Assembly: GCA_036417435.1 (NCBI GenBank)
Contig: CM070910.1
Span: 78,724,784 to 78,788,783, forward strand
DNA length: 64,000 bases
Direction: 5' to 3'
Source of the DNA: Inia geoffrensis
Lineage: Eukaryota > Chordata > Mammalia > Artiodactyla > Iniidae
In this document: in pieces, positions 52,065 through 64,000 of the stretch
Layout of the letters: each line of letters begins with the position of its first letter
Numbering within the stretch: the stretch's first letter is position 1
Notes under the pieces: generated by a model
Told to the model about the DNA's origin: nothing
What the model saw: the letters and a program-made list of their open reading frames with translations, nothing else
The model's database searches: none
Position numbers and translations under genes: made by a program

Positions 52065-53800
52065 TTGGTGTGGCTGTGTCTTTTTCATTTAAATTTTCCG
52101 AATCTATAGCAACATAAGTGGAAGTGCCCTAGGACCTCTAGCTTGTTTTTTTCTTTGTTCCAGGAAACACCATCCACTTCTCCAGAGTGGCTGTTGGCAA
52201 TTTACATCCCGCCCATCAGCATAACAAGGCTGCCGTTTCTCCATGGCCTGTCCTGCCTCTCTGGATTTTACACTTTTTTCGGACGGCCATTTGGATCGGT
52301 GGGAAGTGAGACTGCCTTGTAGTGCGGATTTCCATTGCAGGCTTGCTTGGTTGGCCAAAAAGGGCGTATGCGTTTTTTCCTGAATATATTCAGGAAAAAA
52401 CGCATACGCCCTTTTTGGCTAAGTGCATCACTGTCGAACTGCTCCCTGTTTTCCTACGCTTTCAGAGCAATTCTTATCTATCCCCTGATATCTGTTTTCT
52501 GCAATTCTGCGTCGCTTTAAAGTCCTCTTCACAGCCTTCCTTCAATAAATTTTTGGATGATAGGGGTCATTTGGAACTCTGCAGGATTGTAAGTTACAGT
52601 GCCAAAAATCTCCTTTTCTCAACTCGCTTTCTTGTGAGCTGACCGCAAACCCGAAGAATTGCTTCAGGCCCTAATCTCGTTCCGGCATGGCACGCTGAGC
52701 CTTTGATGAATTCTTCTTCCTGTAGGGAAACCAGAGTTCAATGTGCCCGTCCAAACACATCAAGTTAGCTGCTCATTCGTTCCGCTTATTCCTGTTCATC
52801 TTTCACAGAAATTGCAAACTGTGCCAAACAAGAGGTCAAAGGCACTGACTCTCCAAGTGGGGAGAAGGTTAATATTGCATCTGGAACGGCGAACTCGAGT
52901 ACCAGGGGGTTAAAATGGCGATGAGTTTTAGAAATTTTGCCTGATCACTTCGTGGACCATATTCTGGGTTTTCCATGCATATTTTAGCTGAAGGATAAAT
53001 CCCTTACACGTGGAGATTTGGGACCCGTGGAATGGGAACCATGCACCATTACCTCAAAGGGTCTGCATTCCCTCACCAATAGTATCAGCCCCAAGTGTCC
53101 AGCCTTATCTCTCCCACAGCTGTGGATGTAGAGGTGGTAAATCCAAGATTCCTCACAAGCCCTGAAGGACTTATTTAAGAATTTCTCTCTATTTGACAGT
53201 CCTTGTGTTTTCTTTTTCAAATTTATTTTTATAAGGGGATTTAGCTTATTTACACTGCTGTGTGTATGCTGCTGTACACAACTGATTTTCTTATGGAGAC
53301 CTATAAATGTATGGGTTTTAATTTTCTTCATAGTCAGGTATTTTCCTAGGTTTTGAATACGGGGTGTTGAGTACATTTGGTTGAGTAAGGAGTAGCTCTT
53401 GTCTAATATATATTTGGCTTATGGAATGGTATCTGTCCTAATGTCAACCTCTGGTTTTATGCAGCTTCCCCACTCTCCTTTCCCCTTAAGTAAGCATAAG
53501 TTTCTTTTGTAAATGTGAGACTCTCTTGTGTTTTGTAATGCAGTTCACACGTAGCCGTGTTTACCTTCCCGGTATTAGTGATATCTTATGATGTTTCTTT
53601 TTCTGTGTGACTTATTTCACTTAGAATCATCGTAACTAAATCCACTCATTATGCTGCTACTGGTCTGTTGCCATTGATTTCATTGTTGAGTGATATTCCA
53701 TTGTAGGGATGTACCACAACTTCTATATCCATTTTTCTCTTTCTGGGCTATTAAAGTTGTACCATAGTCAAGGCTCCCGTACACAGAGCAGCCCCAAACT
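52065..53800. repeat. Satellite monomer 31 (trimer type X)
   Basis: 1,736 bp; palindrome 52351-52422, one mismatched pair. Twin of 28; private CCCTTACACG near 53,002, a word seen again only in monomers 33, 34 and 36, and GCAGCTTCCCC near 53,461. Confidence 0.9.
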
Positions 53801-55536
53801 TTGGTGTGGCTGTGTCTTTTTCATTTAAATTTTCCGAATCTATGGCACCATAAGTGGAAGTGCCCTAGGCTCTCTAGCTTGGTTTTTTCTTTGTTCCAGG
53901 AAACACCATCCACTTCTCCAGAGTGGCTGTTGGCAATTTACATCCCGCCCATCGGTATAACAAGGCTGCCGGTTCTCCATGGCCTGTCCTGCCTCTCTGG
54001 ATTTTACACTTTTTTCGGACGGCCCTTTGGATCGGTGGGAAGTGAGACTGCCTTGTAGTGCGGATTTCCATTGCAGGCTTGCTTGGTTGGCCAAAAAGGG
54101 CGTATGCGTTTTTTCCTGAATATATTCAGGAAAAAACGCATACGCCCTTTTTGGAAAAGTGCATCACTGTCAAACTGCTGCCTCTTTTCCTACGCTTTCA
54201 GAGCAATTCTTATCTATCCCCTGATATCTGTTTTCTGCAATTCTGCGTCGCGTTCAAATCCTCTTCACAGCCTTCCTTCAAAAAATTTTTGGATGATAGG
54301 GGTCATTTGGAACTCTGCAGGATTGTGAGTTACAGTGCCAAAAATCTCCTTTTCTCAACTCGCTTTCTTGTGAGCTGACCGCAAACCCGAAGAATTGCTT
54401 CAGGCCCTAATCTCGTTCCGGCATGGCACGCTGAGCCTTTGATGAATTCTTCTTCCTGTAGGGAAATCAGAGTTCAATGTGCCCGTCCAAACACATCAAG
54501 TTAGCTGCTCATTCGTTCTCCTTATTCCTGTTCATCTTTCACAGAAATTGCAAACTGTGCCAAACAAGAGGTCAAAGGCACTGACTCTCCAAGTGGGGAG
54601 AATGTTAATATTGCATCTGGAACGGCGAACTCGAGTACCAGGGGGTTAAAATGGCGATGAGTTTTAGAAATTTTGCCTGATCACTTCGTGGACCATATTC
54701 TGGGTTTTCCATGCATATTTTAGATGAAGGATAAATCCCTTCAACGTGGAGATTTGGGACCCGTGGAATGGGAACCATGCACCATTACCTCAAAGGGTCT
54801 GCATTCCCTCACCAATAGTATCAGCCCCAAGTGTCCAGCCTTATCTCTCCCACAGCTGTGGATGTAGAGGTGGTAAATCCAAGATTCCTCACAAGCCCTG
54901 AAGGACTTATTTAAGAATTTCTCTCTATTTGACAGTCCTTGTGTTTTCTTTTTCAAATTTATTTTTATAAGGGGATTTAGCTTATTTACACTGCTGTGTG
55001 TATGCTGCTGTACACAAATGATTTTCTTATGGAGACCTATAAATGTATGGGTTTTAATTTTCTTCATAGTCAGGTATTTTCCTAGGTTTTGAATACGGGG
55101 TGTTGAGTACATTTGGTTGAGTAAGGAGTAGCTCTTGTCTAATATATATTTGGCTTATGGAATGGTATCTGTCCTAATGTCAACCTCTGGTTTTATGCAG
55201 CCTCCCCACTCTCCTTTCCCCTTAAGTAAGCATAAGTTTCTTTTGTAAATGTGAGACTCTCTTGTGTTTTGTAATGCAGTTCACACGTAGCCGTGTTTAC
55301 CTTCCCGGTATTAGTGATATCTTATGATGTTTCTTTTTCTGTGTGACTTATTTCACTTAGAATCATCGTAACTAAATCCACTCATTATGCTGCTACTGGT
55401 CTGTTGCCATTGATTTCATTGTTGAGTGATATTCCATTGTAGGGATGTACCACAACTTCTATATCCATTTTTCTCTTTCTGGGCTATTAAAGTTGTACCA
55501 TAGTCAAGGCTCCCGTACACAGAGCAGCCCCAAACT
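53801..55536. repeat. Satellite monomer 32 (trimer type Y)
   Basis: 1,736 bp; palindrome 54087-54158, two mismatched pairs. Like 26 and 29, but with CTCGTTCCGG instead of CTCTTTCCGG. Confidence 0.9.
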
Positions 55537-57273
55537 TTGGTGTGGCTGTGTCTTTTTCATTTAAATTTTCCGAATCTATGGCACCATAAGTGGAAGTGCC
55601 CTAGGCTCTCTAGCTTGGTTTTTTCTTTGTTCCAGGAAACACCATCCACTTCTCCAGAGTTGCTGTTGGCAATTTACATCCCGCCCATCGGTATAACAAG
55701 GCTGCCGGTTCTCCATGGCCTGTCCTGCCTCTCTGGATTTTACACTTTTTTCGGACGGCCCTTTGGATCGGTGGGAAGTGAGACTGCCTTGTAGTGCGGA
55801 TTTCCATTGCAGGCTTGCTTGGTTGGCCAAAAAGGGCGTATGCGTTTTTTCCTGAATATATTCAGGAAAAAACGCATACGCCCTTTTTGTCCAAGTGAAT
55901 CACTGTCAAACTGCTGCCTCTTTTCCTACGCTTTCAGAGCAATTCTTATCTATCCCCTGATATCTGTTTTCTGCAATTCTGCGTCACGTTCAAGTCCTCT
56001 TCACAGCCTTCCTTCAATAAATTTTTGGATGATAGGGGTCATTTGGAACTCTGCAGGATTGTGAGTTACAGTGCCAAAAATCTCCTTTTCTCAACTCGCT
56101 TTCTTGTGAGCTGACCGCAAACCCGAAGAATTGCTTCAGGCCCTAATCTCGTTCCGGCATGGCACGCTGAGCCTTTGATGAATTCTTCTTCCTGTAGGGA
56201 AATCAGAGTTCAATGTGCCCGTCCAAACACATCAAGTTAGCTGCTCATTCGTTCTCCTTATTCCTGTTCATCTTCCACAGAAATTGCAAACTGTGCCAAA
56301 CCAGAGGTCAAAGGCACTGACTCTCCAAGTGGGGAGAATGTTAATATTGCATCTGGAACGGCGAACTCGAGTACCAGGGGGCTAAAATGGCGATGAGTTT
56401 TAGAAATTTTGCCTGATCACTTCGTGGACCATATTCTGGGTTTTCCATGCATCTTTCAGCTGAAGGATAAATCCCTTACACGTGGAGATTTGGGACCCGT
56501 GGAATGGGAACCATGCACCATTACCTCAAAGGTTCTGCATTCCCTCACCAATAGTATCAGCCACAAGTGTCCAGCCTTATCTCTCAAAAAAGCTGTGGAC
56601 GTAGAGGTGGTAAATCCAAGATTCCTCACAAGCCCTGAAGGACTTATTTAAGAATTTCTCTCTATTTGACAGTCCTTGTGTTTTCTTTTTCAAATTTATT
56701 TTTATAAGGGGATTTAGCTTATTTACACTGCTGTGTGTATATTGCTGTACACAAATGATTTTCTTATGGAAACCTATAAATGTATGGGTTTTAATTTTCT
56801 TCATAGTCAGGTATATTCCTAGGTTTTGAATACGGGGTGTTGAGTCCATTTGGTTGAGCAAGGAGTAGCTCTTGTCTAATATATATTTGGCTTATGGAAT
56901 GGTATCTGTCCTAATGTCAACCTCTGGTTTTATGCAGCCTCCCTACTCTCCTTTCCCCTTAAGCAAGCATAAGTTTCTTTTGTAAATGTGAGACTCTCTT
57001 GTGTTTTGTAATGCAGTTCACACGTAGCCGTGTTTACATTCCCGGTATTAGTGATATCTTATGATGCCTCTTTTTCTGTGTGACTTATTTCACTTAGAAT
57101 CATCGTAACTAAACCCACTCATTATGCTGCTACTGGTCTGTTGCCATTGATTTCATTGTTGAGTGATATTCCATTGTAGGGATGTACCACAACTTCTATA
57201 TCCATTTTTCTCTTTCTGGGCTATTAAAGTTGTACCAGAGTCAAGGCTCCCGTACACAGAGCAGCCCCAAACT
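55537..57273. repeat. Satellite monomer 33 (mosaic)
   Basis: 1,737 bp; palindrome 55823-55894, one mismatched pair (TTGTCCAA). Starts like type Y, then from the palindrome on resembles monomers 34-36, including the A6 variant CTCTCAAAAAAGC and GATGCCTC. Confidence 0.9.
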
Positions 57274-59010
57274 TTGGTGTGGCTGTGTCTTTTTCATTTA
57301 AATTTTCCGAATCTATGGCACCATAAGTGGAAGTGCCCTAGGCTCTCTAGCTTGGTTTTTTCTTTGTTCCAGGAAACACCATCCACTTCTGCAGAGCTGC
57401 TGTTGGCAATTTACATCCCGCCCATCGGTATAACAAGGCTGCCGGTTCTCCATGGCCTGTCCTGCCTCTCTGGATTTTACAATTTTTTCGGACGGCCCTT
57501 TGGATCGGTGGGAAGTGAGACTGCCTTGTAGTGCGGATTTCCATTGCAGGCTTGCTTGGTTGGCCAAAAAGGGCGTATGCGTTTTTTCCTGAATATATTC
57601 AGGAAAAAACGCATACACACTTTTTGGCCAAGTGCATCACTGTCGAACTGCTGCCTCTTTTCCTACGCTTTCAGAGCAATTCTTATCTACCCCCTGATAT
57701 CTGTTTTCTGCAATTCTGCGTCACGTTCAAGTCCTCTTCACAGCCTTCCTTCAATAAATTTTTGGATGATAGGGGTCATTTGGAACTCTGCAGGATTGTG
57801 AGTTACAGTGCCAAAAATCTCCTTTTCTCAACTCGCTTTCTTGTGAGCTGACCGCAAACCCGAAGAATTGCTTCAGGCCCTAATCTCCTTCCGGCATGGC
57901 ACGCTGAGCCTTTGATGAATTCTTCTTCCTGTAGGGAAATCAGAGTTCAATGGGCCCGTCCAAACACATCAAGTTAGCTGCTCATTCGTTCTCCTTATTC
58001 CTGTTCATCTTCCACAGAAATTGCAAACTGTGCCAAACCAGAGGTCAAAGGCACTGACTCTCTCAGTGGGGAGAATGTTAATATTGCATCTGGAACGGCG
58101 AACTCGAGTACCAGGGGGCTAAAATGGCGATGAGTTTTAGAAATTTTGCCTGATCACTTCGTGGACCATATTCTGGGTTTTCCATGCATATTTTAGCTGA
58201 AGGATAAATCCCTTACACGTGGAGATTTGGGACCCGTGGAATGGGAACCATGCACCATTACCTCAAAGGTTCTGCATTCCCTCACCAATAGTATCAGCCA
58301 CAAGTGTCCAGCCTTATCTCTCAAAAAAGCTGTGGACGTAGAGGTGGTAAATCCCAGATTCCTCACAAGCCCTGAAGGACTTATTTAAGAATTTCTCTCT
58401 ATTTGACAGTCCTTGTGTTTTCTTTTTCAAATTTATTTTTATAAGGGGATTTAGCTTATTTACACTGCTGTGTGTATATTGCTGTACACAAATGATTTTC
58501 TTATGGAAACCTATAAATGTATGGGTTTTAATTTTCTTCATAGTCAGGTATATTCCTAGGTTTTGAATACGGGGTGTTGAGTCCATTTGGTTGAGCAAGG
58601 AGTAGCTCTTGTATAATATATATTTGGCTTATGGAATGGTATCTGTCCTAATGTCAACCTCTGGTTTTATGCAGCCTTCCTACTCTCCTTTCCCCTTAAG
58701 CAAGCATAAGTTTCTTTTGTAAATGTGAGACTCTCTTGTGTTTTGTAATGCAGTTCACACGTAGCCGTGTTTACATTCCCGGTAGTAGTGATATCTTATG
58801 ATGCTTCTTTTTCTGTGTGACTTATTTCACTTAGAATCATCGTAACTAAACCCACTCATTATGCTGCTACTGGTCTGTTGCCATTGATTTCATTGTTGAG
58901 TGATATTCCATTGTAGGGATGTACCACAACTTCTATATCCATTTTTCTCTTTCTGGGCTATTAAAGTTGTACCAGAGTCAAGGCTCCCGTACACAGAGCA
59001 GCCCCAAACT
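57274..59010. repeat. Satellite monomer 34 (dimer type P)
   Basis: 1,737 bp; palindrome 57560-57631, two mismatched pairs (ATACACACT on the right). Carries the A6 variant and AATGGGCCCG. Twin of 36. Confidence 0.9.
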
Positions 59011-60747
59011 TTGGTGTGGCTGTGTCTTTTTCATTTAAATTTTCCGAATCTATCGCACCATAAGTGGAAGTGCCCTAGGCTCTCTAGCTTGGTTTTTTTC
59101 TTTGTTCCAGGAAACACCATCCACTTCTCCAGAGTGGCTGTTGGCAATTTACATCCCGCCCATCAGCATAACAAGGCTGCCGGTTCTCCATGGCCTGTCC
59201 TGTCTCTCGGGATTTTACACTTTTTTCGGACGGCCCTTTGGATCGGTGGGAAGTGAGACTGCTTTGTATTGCGGATTTCCACCGCAGGCTTGCTTGGTTG
59301 GCCAAAAAGGGCGTATGCGTTTTTTCCTGAATATATTCAGGAAAAAACGCATACACACTTTTTGGCCAAGTGCATCACTGTCGAACTGCTGCCTCTTTTC
59401 CTACGCTTTCAGAGCAATTCTTATCTACCCCCTGATATCTGTTTTCTGCAATTCTGCGTCACGTTCAAGTCCTCTTCACAGCCTTCCTTCAATAAATTTT
59501 TGGATGATAGGGGTCATTTGGAACTCTGCAGGATTGTGAGTTACAGTGCCAGAAATCTCCTTTTCTCAACTGGCTTTCTTGTGAGCTGACCGCAAACCCG
59601 AAGAATTGCTTCAGGCCCTAATCTCGTTCCGGCATGGCACGCTGAGCCTTTGATGAATTCTTCTTCCTGTAGGGAAATCAGAGTTCAATGTGCCCGTCCA
59701 AACACATCAAGTTAGCTGCTCATTCGTTCTCCTTATTCCTGTTCATCTTCCACAGAAATTGCAAACTTTGCCAAACCAGAGGTCAAAAGCACTGACTCTC
59801 CAAGTGGGGAGAATGTTAATATTGCATCTGGAACGGCGAACTCGAGTACCAGGGGGCTAAAATGGCGATGAGTTTTAGAAATTTTGCCTGATCACTTCGT
59901 GGACCATATTCTGGGTTTTCCATGCATATTTTAGCTGAAGGATAATTCCCTTCAACGTGGAGATTTGGGACGCGTGGAATGGGAACCATGCACCATTAGC
60001 TCAAAGGGTCTGCATTCCCTCACCAATAGTATCAGCTCCAAGTGTCCAGCCTTATCTCTCCCAAAGCTGTGGATGTAGAGGTGGTAAATCCAAGATTCCT
60101 CACAAGCCCTGAAGGACTTATTTAAGAATTTCTCTCTATTTGACAGTCCTTGTGTTTTCTTTTTCAAATTTATTTTTATAAGGGAATTTAGCTTATTGAC
60201 ACTGCTGTGTGTATGCTGCTGTACACAAATGATTTTCTTATGGAGACCTATAAATGTATGGGTTTTAATTTTCTTCATAGTCAGGTATATTCCTAGGTTT
60301 TGAATACGGGGTGTTGAGTCCATTTGGTTGAGCAAGGAGTAACTATTGTATAATATATATTTGGCTTATGGAATGGTATCTGTCCTAATGTCAACCTCTG
60401 GTTTCATGCAGCCTCCCCACTCTCCTTTCCCCTTAAGCAAGCAAAAGTTTCTTTTGTAAATGTGAGACTCTCTGGTGTTTTGTAATGCAGTTCACACGTA
60501 GCCGTGTTTACATTCCCGGTATTAGTGATATCTTATGATGCCTCTTTTTCTGTGTGACTTATTTCACTTAGAATCATCGTAACTAAACCCACTCATTATG
60601 CTGCTACTGGTCTGTTGCCATTGATTTCATTGTTGAGTGATATTCCATTGTAGGGATGTACCACAACTTCTATATCCATTTTTCTCTTTCTGGGCTATTA
60701 AAGTTGTACCAGAGTCAAGGCTCCCGTACACAGAGCAGCCCCAAACT
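59011..60747. repeat. Satellite monomer 35 (dimer type Q)
   Basis: 1,737 bp; palindrome 59298-59369, two mismatched pairs. An extra T in the T-run near 59,097 distinguishes it from 37; also AACTGGCTTTC and GGTCAAAAGC. Confidence 0.9.
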
Positions 60748-62484
60748 TTGGTGTGGCTGTGTCTTTTTCATTTAAATTTTCCGAATCTATGGCACCATAA
60801 GTGGAAGTGCCCTAGGCTCTCTAGCTTGGTTTTTTCTTTGTTCCAGGAAACACCATCCACTTCTGCAGAGCTGCTGTTGGCAATTTACATCCCGCCCATC
60901 GGTATAACAAGGCTGCCGGTTCTCCATGGCCTGTCCTGCCTCTCTGGATTTTACAATTTTTTCGGACGGCCCTTTGGATCGGTGGGAAGTGAGACTGCCT
61001 TGTAGTGCGGATTTCCATTGCAGGCTTGCTTGGTTGGCCAAAAAGGGCGTATGCGTTTTTTCCTGAATATATTCAGGAAAAAACGCATACACACTTTTTG
61101 GCCAAGTGCATCACTGTCGAACTGCTGCCTCTTTTCCTACGCTTTCAGAGCAATTCTTATCTACCCCCTGATATCTGTTTTCTGCAATTCTGCGTCACGT
61201 TCAAGTCCTCTTCACAGCCTTCCTTCAATAAATTTTTGGATGATAGGGGTCATTTGGAACTCTGCAGGATTGTGAGTTACAGTGCCAAAAATCTCCTTTT
61301 CTCAACTCGCTTTCTTGTGAGCTGACCGCAAACCCGAAGAATTGCTTCAGGCCCTAATCTCCTTCCGGCATGGCACGCTGAGCCTTTGATGAATTCTTCT
61401 TCCTGTAGGGAAATCAGAGTTCAATGGGCCCGTCCAAACACATCAAGTTAGCTGCTCATTCGTTCTCCTTATTCCTGTTCATCTTCCACAGAAATTGCAA
61501 ACTGTGCCAAACCAGAGGTCAAAGGCACTGACTCTCTCAGTGGGGAGAATGTTAATATTGCATCTGGAACGGCGAACTCGAGTACCAGGGGGCTAAAATG
61601 GCGATGAGTTTTAGAAATTTTGCCTGATCACTTCGTGGACCATATTCTGGGTTTTCCATGCATATTTTAGCTGAAGGATAAATCCCTTACACGTGGAGAT
61701 TTGGGACCCGTGGAATGGGAACCATGCACCATTACCTCAAAGGTTCTGCATTCCCTCACCAATAGTATCAGCCACAAGTGTCCAGCCTTATCTCTCAAAA
61801 AAGCTGTGGACGTAGAGGTGGTAAATCCCAGATTCCTCACAAGCCCTGAAGGACTTATTTAAGAATTTCTCTCTATTTGACAGTCCTTGTGTTTTCTTTT
61901 TCAAATTTATTTTTATAAGGGGATTTAGCTTATTTACACTGCTGTGTGTATATTGCTGTACACAAATGATTTTCTTATGGAAACCTATAAATGTATGGGT
62001 TTTAATTTTCTTCATAGTCAGGTATATTCCTAGGTTTTGAATACGGGGTGTTGAGTCCATTTGGTTGAGCAAGGAGTAGCTCTTGTATAATATATATTTG
62101 GCTTATGGAATGGTATCTGTCCTAATGTCAACCTCTGGTTTTATGCAGCCTTCCTACTCTCCTTTCCCCTTAAGCAAGCATAAGTTTCTTTTGTAAATGT
62201 GAGACTCTCTTGTGTTTTGTAATGCAGTTCACACGTAGCCGTGTTTACATTCCCGGTAGTAGTGATATCTTATGATGCTTCTTTTTCTGTGTGACTTATT
62301 TCACTTAGAATCATCGTAACTAAACCCACTCATTATGCTGCTACTGGTCTGTTGCCATTGATTTCATTGTTGAGTGATATTCCATTGTAGGGATGTACCA
62401 CAACTTCTATATCCATTTTTCTCTTTCTGGGCTATTAAAGTTGTACCAGAGTCAAGGCTCCCGTACACAGAGCAGCCCCAAACT
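60748..62484. repeat. Satellite monomer 36 (dimer type P)
   Basis: 1,737 bp; palindrome 61034-61105, two mismatched pairs. Appears nearly identical to 34. Confidence 0.9.
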
Positions 62485-64000
62485 TTGGTGTGGCTGTGTC
62501 TTTTTCATTTAAATTTTCCGAATCTATCGCACCATAAGTGGAAGTGCCCTAGGCTCTCTAGCTTGGTTTTTTCTTTGTTCCAGGAAACACCATCCACTTC
62601 TCCAGAGTGGCTGTTGGCAATTTACATCCCGCCCATCAGCATAACAAGGCTGCCGGTTCTCCATGGCCTGTCCTGTCTCTCGGGATTTTACACTTTTTTC
62701 GGACGGCCCTTTGGATCGGTGGGAAGTGAGACTGCTTTGTATTGCGGATTTCCACCGCAGGCTTGCTTGGTTGGCCAAAAAGGGCGTATGAGTTTTTTCC
62801 TGAATATATTCAGGAAAAAACGCATACACACTTTTTGGCCAAGTGCATCACTGTCGAACTGCTGCCTCTTTTCCTACGCTTTCAGAGCAATTCTTATCTA
62901 CCCCCTGATATCTGTTTTCTGCAATTCTGCGTCACGTTCAAGTCCTCTTCACAGCCTTCCTTCAATAAATTTTTGGATGATAGGGGTCATTTGGAACTCT
63001 GCAGGATTGTGAGTTACAGTGCCAGAAATCTCCTTTTCTCAACTCGCTTTCTTGTGAGCTGACCGCAAACCCGAAGAATTGCTTCAGGCCCTAATCTCTT
63101 TCCGGCATGGCACGCTGAGCCTTTGATGAATTCTTCTTCCTGTAGGGAAATCAGAGTTCAATGTGCCCGTCCAAACACATCAAGTTAGCTGCTCATTCGT
63201 TCTCCTTATTCCTGTTCATCTTCCACAGAAATTGCAAACTTTGCCAAACCAGAGGTCAAAGGCACTGACTCTCCAAGTGGGGAGAATGTTAATATTGCAT
63301 CTGGAACGGCGAACTCGAGTACCAGGGGGCTAAAATGGCGATGAGTTTTAGAAATTTTGCCTGATCACTTCGTGGACCATATTCTGGGTTTTCCATGCAT
63401 ATTTTAGCTGACGGATAATTCCCTTCAACGTGGAGATTTGGGACGCGTGGAATGGGAACCATGCACCATTAGCTCAAAGGGTCTGCATTCCCTCACCAAT
63501 AGTATCAGCCCCAAGTGTCCAGCCTTATCTCTCCCAAAGCTGTGGATGTAGAGGTGGTAAATCCAAGATTCCTCACAAGCCCTGAAGGACTTATTTAAGA
63601 ATTTCTCTCTATTTGACAGTCCTTGTGTTTTCTTTTTCAAATTTATTTTTATAAGGGAATTTAGCTTATTTACACTGCTGTGTGTATGCTGCTGTACACA
63701 AATGATTTTCTTATGGAGACCTATAAATGTATGGGTTTTAATTTTCTTCATAGTCAGGTATATTCCTAGGTTTTGAATACGGGGTGTTGAGTCCATTTGG
63801 TTGAGCAAGGAGTAACTATTGTATAATATATATTTGGCTTATGGAATGGTATCTGTCCTAATGTCAACCTCTGGTTTCATGCAGCCTCCCCACTCTCCTT
63901 TCCCCTTAAGCAAGCAAAAGTTTCTTTTGTAAATGTGAGACTCTCTTGTGTTTTGTAATGCAGTTCACACGTAGCCGTGTTTACATTCCCGGTATTAGTG
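62485..64000. repeat. Satellite monomer 37, cut by window end (dimer type Q)
   Basis: 1,516 bp of an expected 1,737 are present. Palindrome 62771-62842 has three mismatched pairs, including a left-arm change TATGAG for TATGCG: the most decayed hairpin in the window. Twin of 35. Confidence 0.9.

Larger units (their letters stand above)
41649..55536. repeat. 5,208-bp trimer higher-order repeat, about 2.7 copies
   Basis: Monomers 25-32 cycle through three types at 5,208 bp. Type X (25, 28, 31) has GGGAAACCAGAG, GTAAGTTACAG, AGAAGGTTAAT and CACAACTGATT. Type Y (26, 29, 32) has CTATGGCACC, ATCGGTATAAC, TTTGGAAAAGTG and CAAAAAATTTTTGG. Type Z (27, 30) has CATCCCTCCC, TTTCAGCGC, AGGAATATCAGTG, GGGGTTATAATGG and CAGCTGTTGATG. 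Copies differ at few sites, for example CAGAGC/CACAGC at about 48,993. Monomer 33 starts like Y and then leaves the pattern, so the third cycle lacks Z. Confidence 0.85.
1..64000. repeat. Satellite array, about 1.74-kb monomer, 37 copies
   Basis: The same sequence of about 1,736 bp recurs in direct orientation across the whole window. Aligning on the palindrome and the TGCGGATTTCC word before it gives 37 anchors spaced 1,733-1,738 bp apart. Neighbouring copies differ by scattered substitutions and 1-2 base indels. Monomer length and L1-derived content match what I recall of the common cetacean satellite, an abundant heterochromatic component of whale genomes. The species call is inference; the tandem structure is seen directly. 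Array ends are not in the window, so total size and chromosomal position (pericentromeric, interstitial or subterminal) cannot be judged. Confidence 0.97.
57274..64000. repeat. 3,474-bp dimer higher-order repeat, two copies (second truncated)
   Basis: Monomers 34 and 36 match, as do 35 and 37, at 3,474 and 3,473 bp. The one-base difference is an extra T in a T-run near 59,097. Shared markers are TTCTGCAGAGCTGC, AATGGGCCCG and CTCTCAGTGG (34/36), and CTATCGCACC, TTTCCACCGCAGG, GGACGCGTGG and AGTAACTATTG (35/37). The window ends inside monomer 37, so the number of dimers is unknown. Confidence 0.85.

Noticed and set aside
62374..63012. A 212-codon open frame on the plus strand, the longest in the window
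   Set aside because: It runs through antisense L1 debris and straight across the palindrome. The equivalent frame in other monomers is broken by stops or indels. No known domain, and no conservation beyond the repeat itself.
1..64000. tRNA, rRNA, telomeric (TTAGGG)n or simple-sequence satellite content
   Set aside because: None was seen on reading the monomer on both strands.

Overview
The window is one uninterrupted tandem satellite array. I see no protein-coding, rRNA or tRNA gene. A monomer of about 1,736 bp repeats head to tail from base 1 to base 64,000: 36 complete copies plus a truncated 37th, with both array ends outside the window. Every copy carries the same landmark, a 72-bp inverted repeat with no spacer, perfect in 11 copies and differing at one to three pairs in the other 26. 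Landmark spacing is 1,733-1,738 bp throughout, with no interspersed element, gene or inversion interrupting the array.

About half of each monomer is a decayed LINE-1 3' end lying antisense (L1 on the minus strand). The block runs from the L1 3' UTR terminus into the C-terminal part of ORF2, and its wording is closest to cetartiodactyl L1s. A roughly 1.75-kb, L1-derived tandem repeat is the hallmark of the 'common cetacean satellite', so the most likely source is heterochromatin of a whale or dolphin relative with the long (about 1.74 kb, not the 1.58-kb delphinid) monomer. The species assignment rests on remembered literature and was not searched.

Layout: (I) about 1-19.1 kb, monomers 1-11, with an 8-monomer higher-order repeat (13,888 bp) whose second copy is cut short at about 18.0 kb; (II) 19.1-39.9 kb, monomers 12-23, with a 3,469-bp dimer duplication followed by a nearly identical 5,204-bp trimer duplication; (III) about 40-55.8 kb, a clearly different monomer superfamily with a 5,208-bp trimer repeated about 2.7 times; (IV) 55.8-64 kb, a 3,474-bp dimer. 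A sharp switch between two monomer superfamilies lies between about 39.89 and 40.14 kb.

The short open frames on both strands recur at the same phase in every monomer, cross the palindrome and L1 debris, and are not genes. The points of interest are the palindrome and its pattern of arm changes, the several higher-order repeat registers within one array, and the mappable exchange points between them.
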